Positions 23,137 through 36,964 of a DNA stretch of 64,000 bases are shown here, piece after piece. The translations under genes were made by a program, and so were the position numbers. Source of the DNA: Nemopilema nomurai (lineage: Eukaryota; Cnidaria; Scyphozoa; Rhizostomeae; Rhizostomatidae); the NCBI GenBank assembly GCA_003864495.1, contig ML133499.1, positions 1,364,001-1,428,000 of the forward strand, read 5' to 3'. The number at the start of each line of letters is the position of its first letter. Within the stretch, counting starts at the first letter, position 1. The notes under the pieces were generated by a model. The model ran no database searches and had not been told where the DNA came from. It worked only from the letters and a program-made list of their open reading frames with translations.

Positions 23137-24409
23137 AGTACAAAATGCACTGCTTCTACACAAGAACAGGCACTGCTTCAGATTCAAATGAAGACATTGC
23201 TATTTGCTTGGGGCGTGTGCAGAACCGGATCTACAGATGGTGGGAAAGTATCAGTGGGAAAGTAAATGGGAGTCTCCTTCATTAGCACTGGGAACTAATG
23301 CGGTAACAGCTACCCCCTGTTTCTTGATCTTTTCATTGTCTTTCGCCCCCCTTGCCCTGAAGATGGACAGATGCCCTTGGGTAGACCCTCTTACCTCTTA
23401 TTGCCAATAAGTACAATTAAATTGTTGCTGGGGTTTGGATGTGAAAATGGGTTTCCAAAGTGGAGCGTGTTTACAAATCAAAAATCTACAATCAATCAAG
23501 GATAATGAAAACTTAACATCCCAACGTATCACAACTTTCTTTCGAGCTGCCACCTTGAAGCGGATTAACACATTTGACAGATACAAAAAGTCATTAAGAA
23601 CTCGATTTGAAATACATTCAGACTGGAAGGTAGTGGTGGGGTGAAACTTTCCCCGCTTTTTAAACAGGCCCTAAGACATCAAACCACGGAATGCCCATTG
23701 CAAGGTAAAATCTTTCTTATGACATACCTGTGTGCCGCCATAGCATGCTGTCTGCTACCCTGGGTACCAGACTCTCTATGTATGAAAAAATTTGAAGATT
23801 CTTAGCCTGCCATTATAGGAACCCAAACAAGTCAAATGTACCTCTATTAATTTGCGATTAATGGTTTCGTTAAAGAAGGCCAATTCACTGTTGGTAAGCA
23901 AGGTAAATAGGGAATTAGTAAACACTGCATGAAATTAACTATTTCTGTTGCAAAGAGTTAACTATGCGTTCCAATGAATGGAATTTGTGTGTAGGTCATT
24001 GGAGTGGTTATGCATGGATGTTTTCATCAATGGCAGCATCTGGCAAACCCTTGCTTAATGTGTGAGTTATAACTTTTAACTTTGAAGTGTGTAAAGTGTG
24101 TAGTTTGCTTCAAAAAGGTAAATTGGCTATTCATTTTTGCAGCGAAAAGACCTAATGCTTGGCATTGGGTGTGGCATTAGGTGTGGCTCTTGCGTATACA
24201 TAGCTTTTCCTGCAATCCTGCTCCAAATCAAGAGCTTTTGGGAATTGATTGTGATTACTTGTGCTTATTGTCCGTGGTCTTATGAAGACTATCTAGGTAG
24301 GTCTTCGCTATCAAAGACAAAAGTTAGAGAAAATATTAGGCAGGTAATTATGATGTTTTTAAAGACAATACCATATTTTTTGGAAAATGTTGTATTGCAT
24401 GTCAACACG

Positions 24410-24995
24410 ATCAGTACGACCGTTTCCATTTCTATCCGTTTTTTTTTAAATAAAAACGCGGTCCGTCCACATTGCTCCGCTTCAAAATGAAAACGCTATG
24501 AAAAAGTCAGGCGTTCTCATTGCTCTAGCAAAAGCGCAGTCATTGCCTCACTTTCAACACGAGTTCTTTTGCCACAAAACTGGCGCCAAAAATCCATACA
24601 CGAAGCCACGCCATCCTCGATTTTGCATCAAGGAGTCAAGAGGAAATCTCGACGTTGTCTTCTTCCTACGTGCATTGTAACTCTGATTCAACGTTGCAAT
24701 GATTGCTTTGCAACTGTGAACAGAAGCCAAAGCAAACAAAATTTGAACAACAGTCGTTATCGCTCTAGTGTCAGCCATTTTGAAATACACTGTAATGTGA
24801 TTCTTGGCGCGATCAGCTTGGAATGTTGCTGCTGTTGTTAGCGTTTTCAAATTTCTCCGCTTTTTGTGTTCACATTTCAGATTAATGCATTTTCTTTATT
24901 TTTTTCAAAAAGCTCAGTTTTCACAAGTGCTCCGTAGCAATGTAAACGCAAGGCATAAACGAATAAGTTTTGCTCCGTTTCCATATGAATTTTAT
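24410..24995. repeat. possible non-autonomous element with CGTTTTCA-rich ends
   Basis: Both ends contain TCCG/CGTTT-type wording. The left block (GCTCCGCTTCAAAATGAAAACGC) partly matches the reverse complement of the right block (AGCGGAGAAATTTGAAAACGC). Similarity is modest, and target duplications were not identified. Confidence 0.35.
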
Positions 24996-25165
24996 TCCAC
25001 TTCTTTCTCCTTTTTTGCCTTTACTTTTCTCTTCAACTTCTTATTCTTTTTCAAATATTTCTTATACTTCACGTCGTCCTCTCTTTTAACTTTTTTTCTT
25101 TTTCTTCTCTCTTTTCTGCCTTTTTTATCATATTCGCTGTCTTCTCCCTCATCTTTTTCCTTCTC
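24992..25165 (-). other. lysine/glutamate-rich open frame, possible exon
   Basis: The plus strand is a pyrimidine tract. The minus strand reads 57 codons of highly charged sequence (for example KYKKYLKKNKKLKRKVKAKK) and stops at TAA (24992-24994). A CTCTGAG acceptor-like step lies at the upstream end. The residues are not a simple repeat, which is more than expected from a plain polypurine tract. It could be a terminal exon of a minus-strand gene, a retroposed fragment or compositional chance. No ATG was found in frame. Confidence 0.25.
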
Positions 25166-28100
25166 AGAGACAAATGTAACCTTTTAAGCCATCTGAGTCC
25201 GTTTATGTGAACTGTCCCTCAAATGACAACAATTGCTTGCCAGACTTCGACAAATAATAGAATCTTTCTCATTTAATTGCAGGTTGTACTTAAATTGAGA
25301 CTTATTGCAAGCGTCTGCAGAGAAATATTACGATGTCAGAAAGCAAGAGAACACAGAATGTGAGGTGGGAAACTATCGTCTCAGTACTACGTCTTTAAAT
25401 GATGAACATGGAGGTTTGTCTATTTATTAAAATGGGGCTTACATTTACGTTCAATGGTGGCCCCTATGACTTCCCCGTTTTACATCTCTTCTAGTAAATT
25501 GTTATGATTCCATTGAGCCAGCCAGCAACCCTTTCCTTTTTTTCTATTATTTAGAAGATTTCTCTAGCAATATTTTCTAATCTTACTAACCTGTCTTTCT
25601 TATGCGAACTTTTAGGCACTATCATGAAAGAATTGGGCGAACGTTAACTAAAATGTTTTCTTAAGAGACTTTTTGACGTCATCATGATGAATTTTTTACT
25701 CAAGATGGCAAAATGCAGTGATAATGGAGCTGGAATAACACCTTTGCCAAAGCCGAGAATAGCCAAGTGGATTCCATTCAATGAGCAAAAAGTGAGCCAG
25801 GCATCGAACCAAGCCAGATTTTGTCTACAATTGTCTACAAGATAAGGACTATTTTAGCGCAACTTCAACGCAAAGTAAAGAGTAGACAGGAACTTTCGAA
25901 ATTTAAGAAGTAAATTTAAGAAATTGGTAGCAAAGATACAAATGAAAACAAGCTCTAAAAATTACATTCGGGTCACGGAACCAATCATAAGTATAGATAA
26001 CTGCAACCTATACTACTCACTAAAGTGCTTGGAATCTAAATTGGAATGCATGGGATGGAATGCTTTATTCTCCTCTGCGCTACTTGTTGCCGTTGCGCCA
26101 TCCGCATTACTTAATTTGCGCAGCACAAGCCTTCAAGTTATCAAATCATCCAGTTAAAATTTTAAATTCCATTCCGCTTCTCCCAGGTGTCAACATGCAT
26201 TAACCACTAAAGACCTTAAGTCAATGCTCAGAGCACCCAATTTCATGCTTCTAAATTTTATTCTGTTCAACATTCAAGACAAGGGTTTGTTGTCTAAAAG
26301 TAACGATTTTAAGCAAGCAACCCTTTATACATGGACGATGTTTCAGGCTATTGGAAAATAAAAGCTTCTGTAGCTCTTTGAAAAAAAAAATTGAGGAAAG
26401 TAATTAGACTCAATTTAACCTGCAAATGATAGTGGCATAAGCAATTCATGAAAGAGGTAGATTCATTTTCAAGTTCATACTTGCACAGCTCATAATTGTG
26501 AAGTTAGAGTATTTAAACTGTATCAATGATTCATTAACTTCAATTAGCAGCACATCATTAAATTAATTGCCCGATTAATTTCATCTTTCATTCGCACCTC
26601 TTCACTAATGGTGCAAGGCTACTCTTTTCTGCTACTCTTTAAAGCTTCTTTCGCTAGATTGACTGATGGACGCCTCTCACCTAGGCAGGAAAAGCTCACG
26701 AAGTTTTTATATCAATACAGGAATTGTTATAATAGCTGTCAATTATTTTCTGTTAAACGTACACGTTTCAAAACATCCTTGATTTTCAACATTCAAAGAA
26801 GAGTGGTAATAAGCTCAATTAAACGGAGCTCATAGAAAAAAGTTCTATTTTATGATGGCATCCTGAAGTCCAGGAAAAAACGTACGTAGAAATAAAGAGA
26901 GTGTGGAAATCGATGGAATAGTGGCAAATGGTGAGTTGAAAGGGATGCCTTTCTTTGCATGGTGAATTTCAGCAAAATTGTGCTTATTTCTACCAGGCAA
27001 GATCAACCTAAGATTATTCAGTCTCATCCCAAGCCATGCCAAGGTTTTTGGGAGACATCCATATACGGCTATAAAAGCCATTCAGCCAATGCAATGCAAA
27101 AAGTGAGAGACATGTTTAGTACAGATTGCATCATTTTATGAATCAAAAAGTGGACTTTCGGAGAAACATCTCCTCCAACTGTTATAGAACATTTGTATTA
27201 AGGTAAGATGAGCTGAATGTGTTCATCATTACATATTTTGAATGGTAATTTATAGAAAACAAGCACTTTGTAAAAGGGTGTCCAATTCTTCAAGACAAAA
27301 GGGGGAGATGAAATTAACTACCATGCTTCATTAACACACATTTTTCAAGTCATAAGCTTTTCTATACCAACTTTGTTTTAAAGTAGTCGTCGTTGTCATT
27401 TCATGGAATCTTTCATTCTATGATTTGATGCTAAATGGCAACAAATAGGATTACACGTTTTTATGATTTCTTTCTGCAAACGAATCAATTCCTTTGTGTT
27501 TTTTGGGGAGATTCCCCAAATGTTTGTAAATTAATCCCGACTGTACAAGAATGCAATTGACTTTCTTAATTCCTAGATTTAAATGTTTTTTTCGTGCGTT
27601 GCCTAGGGACTAGAACACTCACGGCTAGTAAACACCTGAACACCGCTAGCAAACACCTCTATATTCGAGCATCCATAGCAAACGGTAAAAATGTCCGGTA
27701 CGCGTTTCTGTAATGAGAGTCCCTTCTCCCACCACAGTACAGTTTCGAATGTTTTGCTTCCAAAACACGTTGGTGATTTTTGTTGCTGTGATTAGCAGTA
27801 AGTATCCTTACCCGATTTCGGCAGAAATCAGCCAATCGCTGTTCGATTAGCACCATTCAAACACGCTAATGCGCATGCTCAAAATTTTTCCTGTGAAAAC
27901 TTTTGGCGGGGCATTGCGCTCTAGAGAGACGAGTCACCACTGGAAAAATCTTTTCGACATTTTGATTAAACAGCTAAACTTCGATCCAACCACAAAATCT
28001 GTTTGAAATTTCTCTCATTTCAGAAGTAGACGTCTCTCAAAGTTATATAACTATCTCCAATCTTTAGCAGAAAGTTTTGCGTCTTTTTGAAAATGGTAAT

Positions 28101-31100
28101 TGTTATATTTTTATGTATCCAAAGATAATGGATAGAAGTCTCTCTTCCAATACCTTTGAAATAACACCCTGGCTTTGTTACGAAAAGGAGACAAATTAGC
28201 AAAAATGAAACCAGGACAAAAACATAAACGAATGATATGCGAGTAACGTATGTGTCCTTTACAAAGGCAGCGATCTAGAAGATTGGAGAAGGCCTAAGTC
28301 CACAAGCCTAAGCGATGTAACGCTAGTAAGCTGCTTAATTGTATCTCAGTTGTCCGATTGTTTCTTGAACCTGCAAGTTGCTAAGCGCCCAAGTGAGTCA
28401 AGGTCATCTCAAACGATCCAGGTTGCAGCAGGTCGATTTACGTTTACAGTAACACAACCAGAATGTTATGAAACTTCCGAGGAAATGTTAAAAGGATTTG
28501 ACCACTTTGCATCACAATGCAAATCAGGCGAGCGCAGAGTTGTTGATGCACGCTCCTCCGTAGTAGCACTTTCTCTATAAACCCTCGCAGGGATGGTCCG
28601 TAGGCCCGTCGAATGCTGGCTACTAAAGATGTCCATATTGGATTCTTGTCAAGGCGCAGGCCCTGGGGGTTTACCCCTCCCCAACCCCCATTCGCAGTTG
28701 ATTCACCTTTCTCGTTTATACCCTGCACTAAGATGTAGATTATAGCCCCTTGCCCGAAGCTTTCAAGCCTGGAAGATTCCTTACTGAGAACCAATCAAAT
28801 ATCACAGATAATGCTTATCTGCCATTTTAAGAAAATAACGAATATAATCAAATTAATTTTTTGGATCATCCTAAGGCCATCCAAGCTACAAATTACTCAT
28901 ACACAACTGTGTATATAGTAACTCCAAATAGAATGCCCCCGAGCAGCTGTCATGACAGTGCAAAAGAATCACGTCAAAAAGTCTTATTGCTGTGTCAGCT
29001 GCAAGTCAATCTTAAAGTACGTCCTCTAATAAGCAGCCCCACCCCGCTTATAAATTTTTCGCTTCTTTTCCCCACTTTCATTAGGACCCACCTCTTATTG
29101 ATTTTTCGATTTTAAAACCTTCATAACTGTGTCCTCCGAAAATGTCATTCCATTATGGGGCTTTCCCACCTACCCCGCACTTTAGATTTTCCGCAGATTA
29201 CTGACACCCCCTACTTATTTTGACCCCCAGTTTACTGGCTACCTTAAGAGTACGTAATTTCAGCAGCCTAAATAAAGACATTACGTCATACTTAAAAGCA
29301 AGCACACTGCATCTTGGATATGACAGTTCGCAATAATTGGTTTCTAATTCGTCCGTACCCCTTCTCTTTATTACCCTTCTCCACTTCCAACCTTGAGTTG
29401 TTCTTCCCCGGACGTTCAGTGTATTATGTGGCTCCTTATAGCTTTCACATTTACAGCGTGATTTCATGAATGATGGTTCACTTATATGCATTCGTGAATC
29501 TACATTTTGCACGCGGGAATTCACGAAAGCTTCCACTCTTTATGGGGATGCTCGTGTAATTTTTTCTTACATTCTCTTAATTGGCATTAATTTGAAATTG
29601 AACCAATTGTTGAGCACTCTTGATGCAAAGAAATATAGGTCGGTTAACTTCACAACTGCCAGAAAAGAAATGTGCCCATGTTTCAATCGAGTTTCAGACG
29701 CCGAACATAAATTAGGTTAGCGTGAACGTAAATGTCGTTTGAATTATTCGCACCGTACATGCCATCCACCCATTTGGGGGCCACGCGTTCTCCCCGCTTC
29801 ATCCCCTTTAAAGCACATATTGGTGTCTCTAAAATGCTCATGAGAGCTCAATACAACATTATTTATGTCTTCCAGTTTCCTTTTGCTTACTTTCTGCCTT
29901 CATTGATGAATGGAGAATGCAAATAAGTTGGTGAAATATTTTTGGACCTTGTGTTCCTATGAAAGAAAGAAAATCTAGAACGATGAATATCTAGAAAGAA
30001 AACACGAGTTTGTGATCCTATGCTGCCGTTAAAGGCCTTTTATGGTATTCAGAATGCTAAAAGTTGCTTTGATAATCATTGAATTAAAATTTCCATATAC
30101 AGCAAAAAGTTTTAACGAGTAGCCCTTTTGAATCACGTGATCCAAATAAAACAAAGAGAGTTATTGTTTATGGTCTGGTCACGCTTCCGGTCTATCTTTG
30201 TAAACTACGTAATGTCGATTGGCGTTAGTGATGGAATACAATACAAGTGCAAGTTTATGTTTACGGTGATTCCCAGGCCTGAACAATTTAAAACGGATGT
30301 AGGCTCTGCGAAATCGCAGACTTGATCCAGCTAACAGACATTCGTTGAGTGGTAGAGGATGTTATTTACGAAGCAAGAAGTCGAACGATTAAACTAGGCC
30401 ACAAGTCGGAGTCAAGAAAGCAAGGTAAACTTATTTCTTGTATGTCTTATCTGATTATTGGTCTCTAGTGCAGAATAACCAGCAGTTTGGTTTTAAGCCG
30501 AATCAAGGATGCACTGTTGCAGAATCGAGGTCTACTTTGTTCTGCCACTGAAGATGAGAGTTGCTGTTTTAGGCCTATTGCCGTATTTGATGGCTTCGCG
30601 AGTCAAGCATTCTGCTATGAAACAATAATGTCTGATGCCTTTGAATGAAAGTGGGAAGTACCGTCTCGAAGTACATCTTGGCTGCTGCATTGTGTAAATA
30701 AGTCAATAGAACTTTTGCTTTTTGATTAATTTGCTTGTATGCAAACGTGTGTGCAGATCATTTCTTTTGTTTTTTTACAAATTCATAATGTTAGGATGAA
30801 GCCGAGAAACTGAAGACGTGGCTTGAAAGCGGCTAGAAATTCTAACCATGTTAAGCATTTTTATCGGATCAAAGTTTTGGCAAGCGATGGGATACGTGGG
30901 TGTCAGCTGGCATAGACTTTGTTTTCGGTCAACTGTTGCTATATTTCCCAAGATGAAGCGTGGGTGAATAAGAAAAAGTCAATCCTGAAGTCTCCGGTTA
31001 AATTAAAACTAATTAGGCCCTAATAACTGCGGTTCGGGCACCAGGGCGATTTACATTGGCATTTCCGTGGCGATTACATAATTTTGTGCAATGTGCATTT

Positions 31101-32756
31101 TGATATGACGTAATTGTTATTTTGGGTTATTGGCAGAGCCGCATTTATGACTGCTTGGGCCATGGACCTAAATTTGGGGCCTCATGGGCTCCTAAAATAT
31201 GCCAAAGTAGTGCTATACTACTCAATTAATCAAAATCACTTTTTATAGGCTTAGAGAAATTTTGCTTGGGGCCCCCTAAATGAAAAACCGCGGGGAGCCC
31301 CAGTGACCGGGCCCAAGTAGGCCTATTGGTAAATGTACCATCGATTCTGTGCCCTAGCATCTGGCTAATGCGTTGTTAAGATTGGCTAATAAAACCTTAT
31401 GATCATTTTAAAGAGTAAAATAAATAATGATGACTACATGACTTTCGTTGTGAAAATCGCAGGATCTGCGCAGAAAGTTCACCGGAGGCTGTAAGAAATT
31501 GTTCGTAGTAAGGCTCCCGGGGATTCTGAGCGCTCTAATGTTGCCATGGTTTCAACGAACCAAAACGGCCATTGTTTTTTTGTCATTACCTCGTTGCCTC
31601 TGGTATCATTTCCACGTGGTATTTCTTCTACACATGGTAGAAGGATAATATTATCTTTGTATCGCCCATAATCAGCTAAAAGAGCGTGGAGTTGGTGTTT
31701 TCGGAATCGCCCGAAAATACCTCAGAATTTGAAGTCTTTCATTATTGTAATTTGAATCCTTCGTGTCTTTCTATATTCTCATCCAAGGGGGAAACGGTGT
31801 GGCCGCTCCTCAAATAACACTGGATTTTGTGTTTTGTTATAAAATCAAAGTTTATATTCTGGTCAAGAAGAAAGTACCGATTCTTAATATCCCCGTCTTG
31901 TGTTTAAACACCATTTTGATGGTCTCAAAAAGCACTCATTTTGATGATTCGCCCCCAGTCTTCCCAACCTCCGTCACACCATGCATGGAGTTTTAAACAA
32001 TTGTTCGTTTGAGTGAGATTCCAGAGTTATGTTTTAGTGAGAGACGGGGGTAGACATTTTGTCACTTGGGACTAGAAGCAACTCTCTGATTCCGGGAATT
32101 TTTGTCTTCATATTTGGCAAGAATGGATCAAAGAATTGGAATCTTCATGTTAAAATTAGTCTGTGCCAAAAATTAACCCATTTTAAAAAATTCAGCTTTT
32201 TCACATTTACATTTACATTCTGTTGAATATCTTCACAGCAGCAGCAAATCTAAAAAATATCAAATTACGTTCAAATCTAAAAAATATCAAATTGCGGTCA
32301 AATCGCATAAGATATCTAAATATTCAAAACAAAGTAACTCGTGACCGAAGGATCCAAAAACATGATTTTTTCAGTATAAACAAAGGTAAAATTGTAAATT
32401 AGGTTTGATTGGTGAATTTCTTTTGTTACTAGTATTTTAACATAGTTATTAGCTCTTATTTTAATCTTTTAAACAGGTCAGGTTGAAAAACATATGTATG
32501 AGCCTTTAACCTGTATAAATATTATAAAATGAATGAAAATGAAAAAAATGAAGATTTCAACTCTGATGTTCATTTTTGAGAAAGAGCCTTAAATATCAGA
32601 ATGGATACAGAATGGATGACATCAATGCGAATCGGAGAAGTACATGTATGATAACTATCACTAGAAACTTTCATTATTTTTTGCAAGATCTGAAATTAGA
32701 AATATTTTGTTTATTCTTTTTGTATTATTCATTCGTCTGAACAGGGTTAGTTCAGC

Positions 32757-35700
32757 ATGGAAGCTTTGTTGGAGGTGGTGGCCGCTGCGAAGGAGCATTG
32801 GGTTATTTCGTCACTGCTTCTTTTCGGTACTTTGATCTATTGGCATTATGTAGTCAATTTCACCGCATTGAAGAAGATAGGCATACCCGGGCCTACGCCC
32901 TGGCCACTGATTGGTAATAGCATCGTGTTTATTTGGAACAGCAAAACCCTGCATACGTTTTTATGCGATGCGGCAAAGAAATATGGGCGTGTGTATGGCT
33001 TCTATTTGTACCAGCAGCCTGTGATTGTGATCACAGAGCCCGAAGTCGCAAGACACGTTCTGGTGAAGGAGTTTGACAAGTTTCACGATCGACCGGTAAG
33101 ATGAATATCTGAGAACAAGTTTTGATAATAAGCTCAGTATATCTTAGTCCAATCTTTATATCACAGGTAGCTCTTCTGTGTAATTTTTTAATCTTGGCGA
33201 CTATTCAGCATACCCTCAGCTGTTCAAAGTGGAGAAATAGCTCGTCTTAGAGCCTTTAGAGTCCTTGCATCTACGTCATGATTTTATATAACTTTGACCC
33301 GACCGAAGAGCTATTTTTCTGCTAAGAATCTTGTACCCAAACCTGATTGAAAACGTAATTTAATACCCGTCCAATTAGAATAAATAATTTCAAATCTGAT
33401 ATAATACACAACAGAATATAAAGCTTGTTTAAAGTATAGTTTGACTTTAGTCTTTGGTGACTTAAGCAGCTATTCAAAGCGTTAAAACTATTCTATATTT
33501 TTGCCTGTTGGCCGTGTGCTATTTTCGTTTTGAAACCTTAATTGCGTTTATAAACGTGTTGTGCATCAACACATGTAACATAAATGTATATAACATAGAT
33601 GTTTTTGCCGTAGAATGGTGGATTGGAGCTGCCAGAGCCATATGCTGGTATGTTGACTGAGGTGAAAGGACAGAGGTGGAAGGACATTCGTAGTATCATG
33701 ACCCCCGCGTTCACATCTGGAAAGTTAAAGAGCATGATGTATATTATGAACCAGGCCGGGGACACACTTGTGAAGAAGATCGTAGAGGCAGCTGAAAACA
33801 AAGAGAAAGTAGATATTCACAAGTCAGTGTCTTTGATTATATCTACTTGAATAAACTTGAATGAACTTTGAATGAACTCGAATGAACTTTGAATCAACTT
33901 GAATCAACGAAGTACTTCTAGCCTACTTTTCTTTAGTCCTGATTTTCTTTTGAAATTTATCAGGCTGGGTCGTGCTAAAATTCAAATTTAATTAGTAATT
34001 GATTACGAGGCTAACTCGATTAAGTAACATTTGCTCATGAGAATAGATCTCATATATCGTTTCTTGTATTTAAAGGTCGGTAGTAGATCATATAGACTTT
34101 TATAGATCATATGGTGTGTAACTCTTTGCCATTCTAGATGCGAAAGAGGCTAACAACGAACTGGGGGTGCGCTAAAATGGTAGGGGTTTGTTTGCCGAAC
34201 ATGGGAAAAAGCTAGAAACAAAATAAAGATTGATCTTCGGTTGATCTGCATGGACATTTTGTAGAAAATAAATAATGGTCGGCAAAGACACTTCGTAGAA
34301 ATTCAACATAAAAATATACATCTTTTTTAGGCCCAGTTAACTCGTGCAAAATGTCCCGTATGTTGTACCTCATCACGTGACACTCACACATTCTATCGTA
34401 AATGCTAGACCGTCCTAACTGATGCGTCTGTCATTCGGAGCTATATGGTCTGCATAGTGACTAACATAAGTTTTTCAGAAACTTAAATGGTGTTATGCTG
34501 CGTTAGGAGTTTTTGGAAAAGAGTAAGTAGGAAGCTTTGCTTCAAAAGTCTTCAAAAGGTTAGAATGCTGGAATTGTTTTTATATCAGCTGAAATTTTTT
34601 TTAGTTGGCAGCAATCGGTGACGATGGAAGTGATTTTATCAGCAGCATTTGGAACACTCTCTGAAACTCAGACCAACCCGAACGACAAAGTGACGCAATA
34701 TGCTAAGGATGCGATGAACCCAAAGCCGTGGCCTGATGTCGCCATGATGATTCCTGTGATTGGCAAAAAACTGGCCAGGTTCATCGTGACGACCCGCTTT
34801 GGGTTCAACTGGGGTCCAATGAGTGATATTGCACATACGATTCTGAAGCAAAGACGAGAAGGGACGGGGACTAAGAGAAACGTGAGTGAAATTCAGTCTG
34901 TTTACCACAAATGCAACAACAACAACAACAACTATGCACCATGCGAGGATTCAGTGTACTGAAAATGTTTGAATTCGATATTTTAAGGATGGATTTGCAG
35001 AGGCAAGCTGGTCTTCACCCACACTTGTTATGAGTTGTACGGTGATCGCGGTACAATGAATACCAAAGCAAGGCTTTTTGTCAATAATTTCTTAGTTACA
35101 AATTATTAGACTGCCAGATAATTTCGAAGCTTATATGTTTTCTTCCTTTTTATTCCATGCGACCCAAGTATTCATCTAAATCAATTTGCATTCATTACAG
35201 GATTTGTTGCAAAATATGCTAGATTCCCAGCACCCAGAGAAAAATGGTTACAAACTCTCAGACGATGAAGTGATCGCCCAATTGGTTATTTTTTTGTTGG
35301 CTGGATATGACACGTCAAGCAACGTCCTTGGCCTAACCTGTTACCAACTGGCATTGTGTCCAGAGATCCAAGACAAAGTCTACGAAGAAGTCACGCGTGT
35401 GTGCGAGTCAAAAGACACGGCCACGTACGAGGAGATCAAGGAAATGGTCTACTTGGATGCGTGCATCTCAGAAACGCTGCGGCTGTATCCCCCAGGTTAG
35501 CTATTTGTCTATCGCTGCAGCTCGATGCAATCTATAATTTCTCAAACAATTGATGGCAAAAAATATTAATTTATTCAATGCATTTTCCGTTTATATTGGG
35601 GGATCTTCTCCATACCCCCATTGGCCTATCACTATCACCATAGAAAAGTGAAAGGTGGAAGGAACACTGTACAATGTTTATGTTATAAAAAAGTTCTTCT

Positions 35701-36706
35701 CGAAGGCCTACTTGAAAGTGAGGTTGGCCATGCTCATTTTGCACAACCCCTATTGTGTTGTCAGCGTGAAAACGAGGTTAATCATGTTCGACTACGGCAT
35801 TCTGACTAAACAGGACTTCAAGAGGTGCCGCTATGGGTCTAGTTGAAATTCTTATCCACATGCAAGGTGTGGTAAAAGATTTTTTATGCTGGCCATTGTC
35901 AACTTTTCTAATGGCAGCTCAGAAATCCTCCCAATCGCACCCACCTTTTTTTAGTCTGTGGTATTACCTTTTAACTATACATGCCAGCCACTGCGGTTTG
36001 ACGACTACTAGAAAAGGGCCTGTGGTCGAAGATCGTATCGTATCAGTTAAGGCCTTCAACTTATATAAAATTGAATTGAAAATTGTTTATATATATATTG
36101 ATTTGAGCTAAAAGCGCCAGCCTTGTTTTCGTTTTAGTCTTGTATTCGCGCTAAAAGATATGGCCTCGTTTTCGTATTAGCCTCGTTTTTGTATATGCCT
36201 CGTTTTCGTATATGCCTCGCTTTCGTATAAGCCTCTTTTTGTATTAGCCTCGTTTTCATGTTAGCCTTGTTTTCGTGCTAAAGGCAATGGACTAAAGACA
36301 TGCATTTATATACGTTCTAGGTTTCGCAACCGCCCGCACTGTGGATGAGTCCTGTGTCGTAAGTGGCATTCAGTTTAAAAAAGGAATGGCAGTCATGATA
36401 CCAGTATACGCAATGCACCGGGACGAAAAGTACTGGTCCGAACCCAACGCTTTCAAACCGGAACGGTTTCTTCCCGAGAACAAAGAGTCTATAAACCAGT
36501 TCGCCTACTTACCGTTTGGCAATGGTCCCCGGAATTGTATTGGTATGCGATTCGCCCAGATGGAGATAAAGACGATTCTGGCCCGGATGTTACAGAAGGT
36601 CCGTATGGTGCGATGTCCCGAGACGCCGGTACCTTTGAAGATAGAGCCAAGAGCTGTTCTGTCTCCAGCTGAACCAGTCTGGATTCGATTTGAGAAGAGA
36701 GAGTAG
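32757..36706 (+). CDS. cytochrome P450, CYP3-clan (copy 1 of tandem array)
   Basis: A microsomal haem-thiolate monooxygenase, related to CYP3A and thromboxane synthase (CYP5). Exons: 32757-33095, 33614-33822, 34605-34881, 35201-35495, 36321-36706; 501 aa. The order is N-terminal membrane anchor (about 15-35), hinge PGPTPWPLIGN, C-helix WKDIR (135-139), CYP3-type FTSGKLK, I-helix oxygen motif AGYDTSS (309-315), K-helix ETLR (366-369), PERF (420-423) and haem loop FGNGPRNCIG with ligand Cys446. All catalytic hallmarks are present, so an active enzyme is expected; the substrate cannot be read from the sequence. Exons 1-2 are clearly diverged from copies 2-4, while exon 4 and late exon 5 are nearly identical to them. 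An ACAG acceptor just before the ATG suggests a 5' UTR intron. Confidence 0.95.
33846..33907. repeat. short GAATGAACTT-type tandem repeat
   Basis: About five degenerate units of roughly 11 bp at the start of intron 2 of P450 copy 1. Confidence 0.7.
36116..36283. repeat. 17-bp minisatellite in intron 4 of P450 copy 1
   Basis: Eight to nine units close to GCCTCGTTTTCGTATTA lie just upstream of exon 5. This array is not present in intron 4 of the other copies, which is otherwise conserved among copies 2-4. Confidence 0.85.
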
Positions 36707-36958
36707 ACTTTCATTTTGAAAAGACAATTTTCATGCTGACATGGAGTAGAAAGATTTTTATTTTCCGATCAATGAAGTTTGCTTGGTTCTTTTGTACGTA
36801 AACCATAGGCCGCCCATTTTGACCCTTGCTCTGACCTTTCGAAATATTGCACGAGGCCATCAATTTTCAAAATGACCTTTGACCTGACCTTTCCGATTTT
36901 TTAATTGAGGTGTAATTTTGTGTGTGTTGGTACACGATGCCGCTTTTATGTCTTGCAT

Positions 36959-36964
36959 ATTAAA
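36959..36964 (+). terminator. possible polyadenylation signal of P450 copy 1
   Basis: ATTAAA in a segment conserved at the same place downstream of copy 3 (56435-56440), about 250 nt after the stop. Confidence 0.45.

Larger units (their letters stand above)
21607..32756. other. 11-kb interval without a convincing gene
   Basis: Apart from the entries listed inside it, I saw no exon with a recognisable protein family, no tRNA-like cloverleaf and no rRNA. Open frames here are short and lack splice-consistent partners. A 5' non-coding exon of the first P450 gene may lie near the right end, because an ACAG acceptor sits just before its ATG. Confidence 0.5.

Noticed and set aside
24000..24380. Possible exons with a small glycine/cysteine-rich frame
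   Set aside because: The candidate pieces (24001-24062 and 24142 onward) cannot be joined in frame with good splice sites, and no family was recognised.
25002..25170. Phenylalanine/serine-rich plus-strand frame suggesting a membrane protein
   Set aside because: The plus-strand peptide is a simple translation of a pyrimidine tract. If anything is coding here, it is the minus strand.
28350..28580. A 76-codon plus-strand frame
   Set aside because: No ATG start, no recognisable family and no splice-consistent partner.
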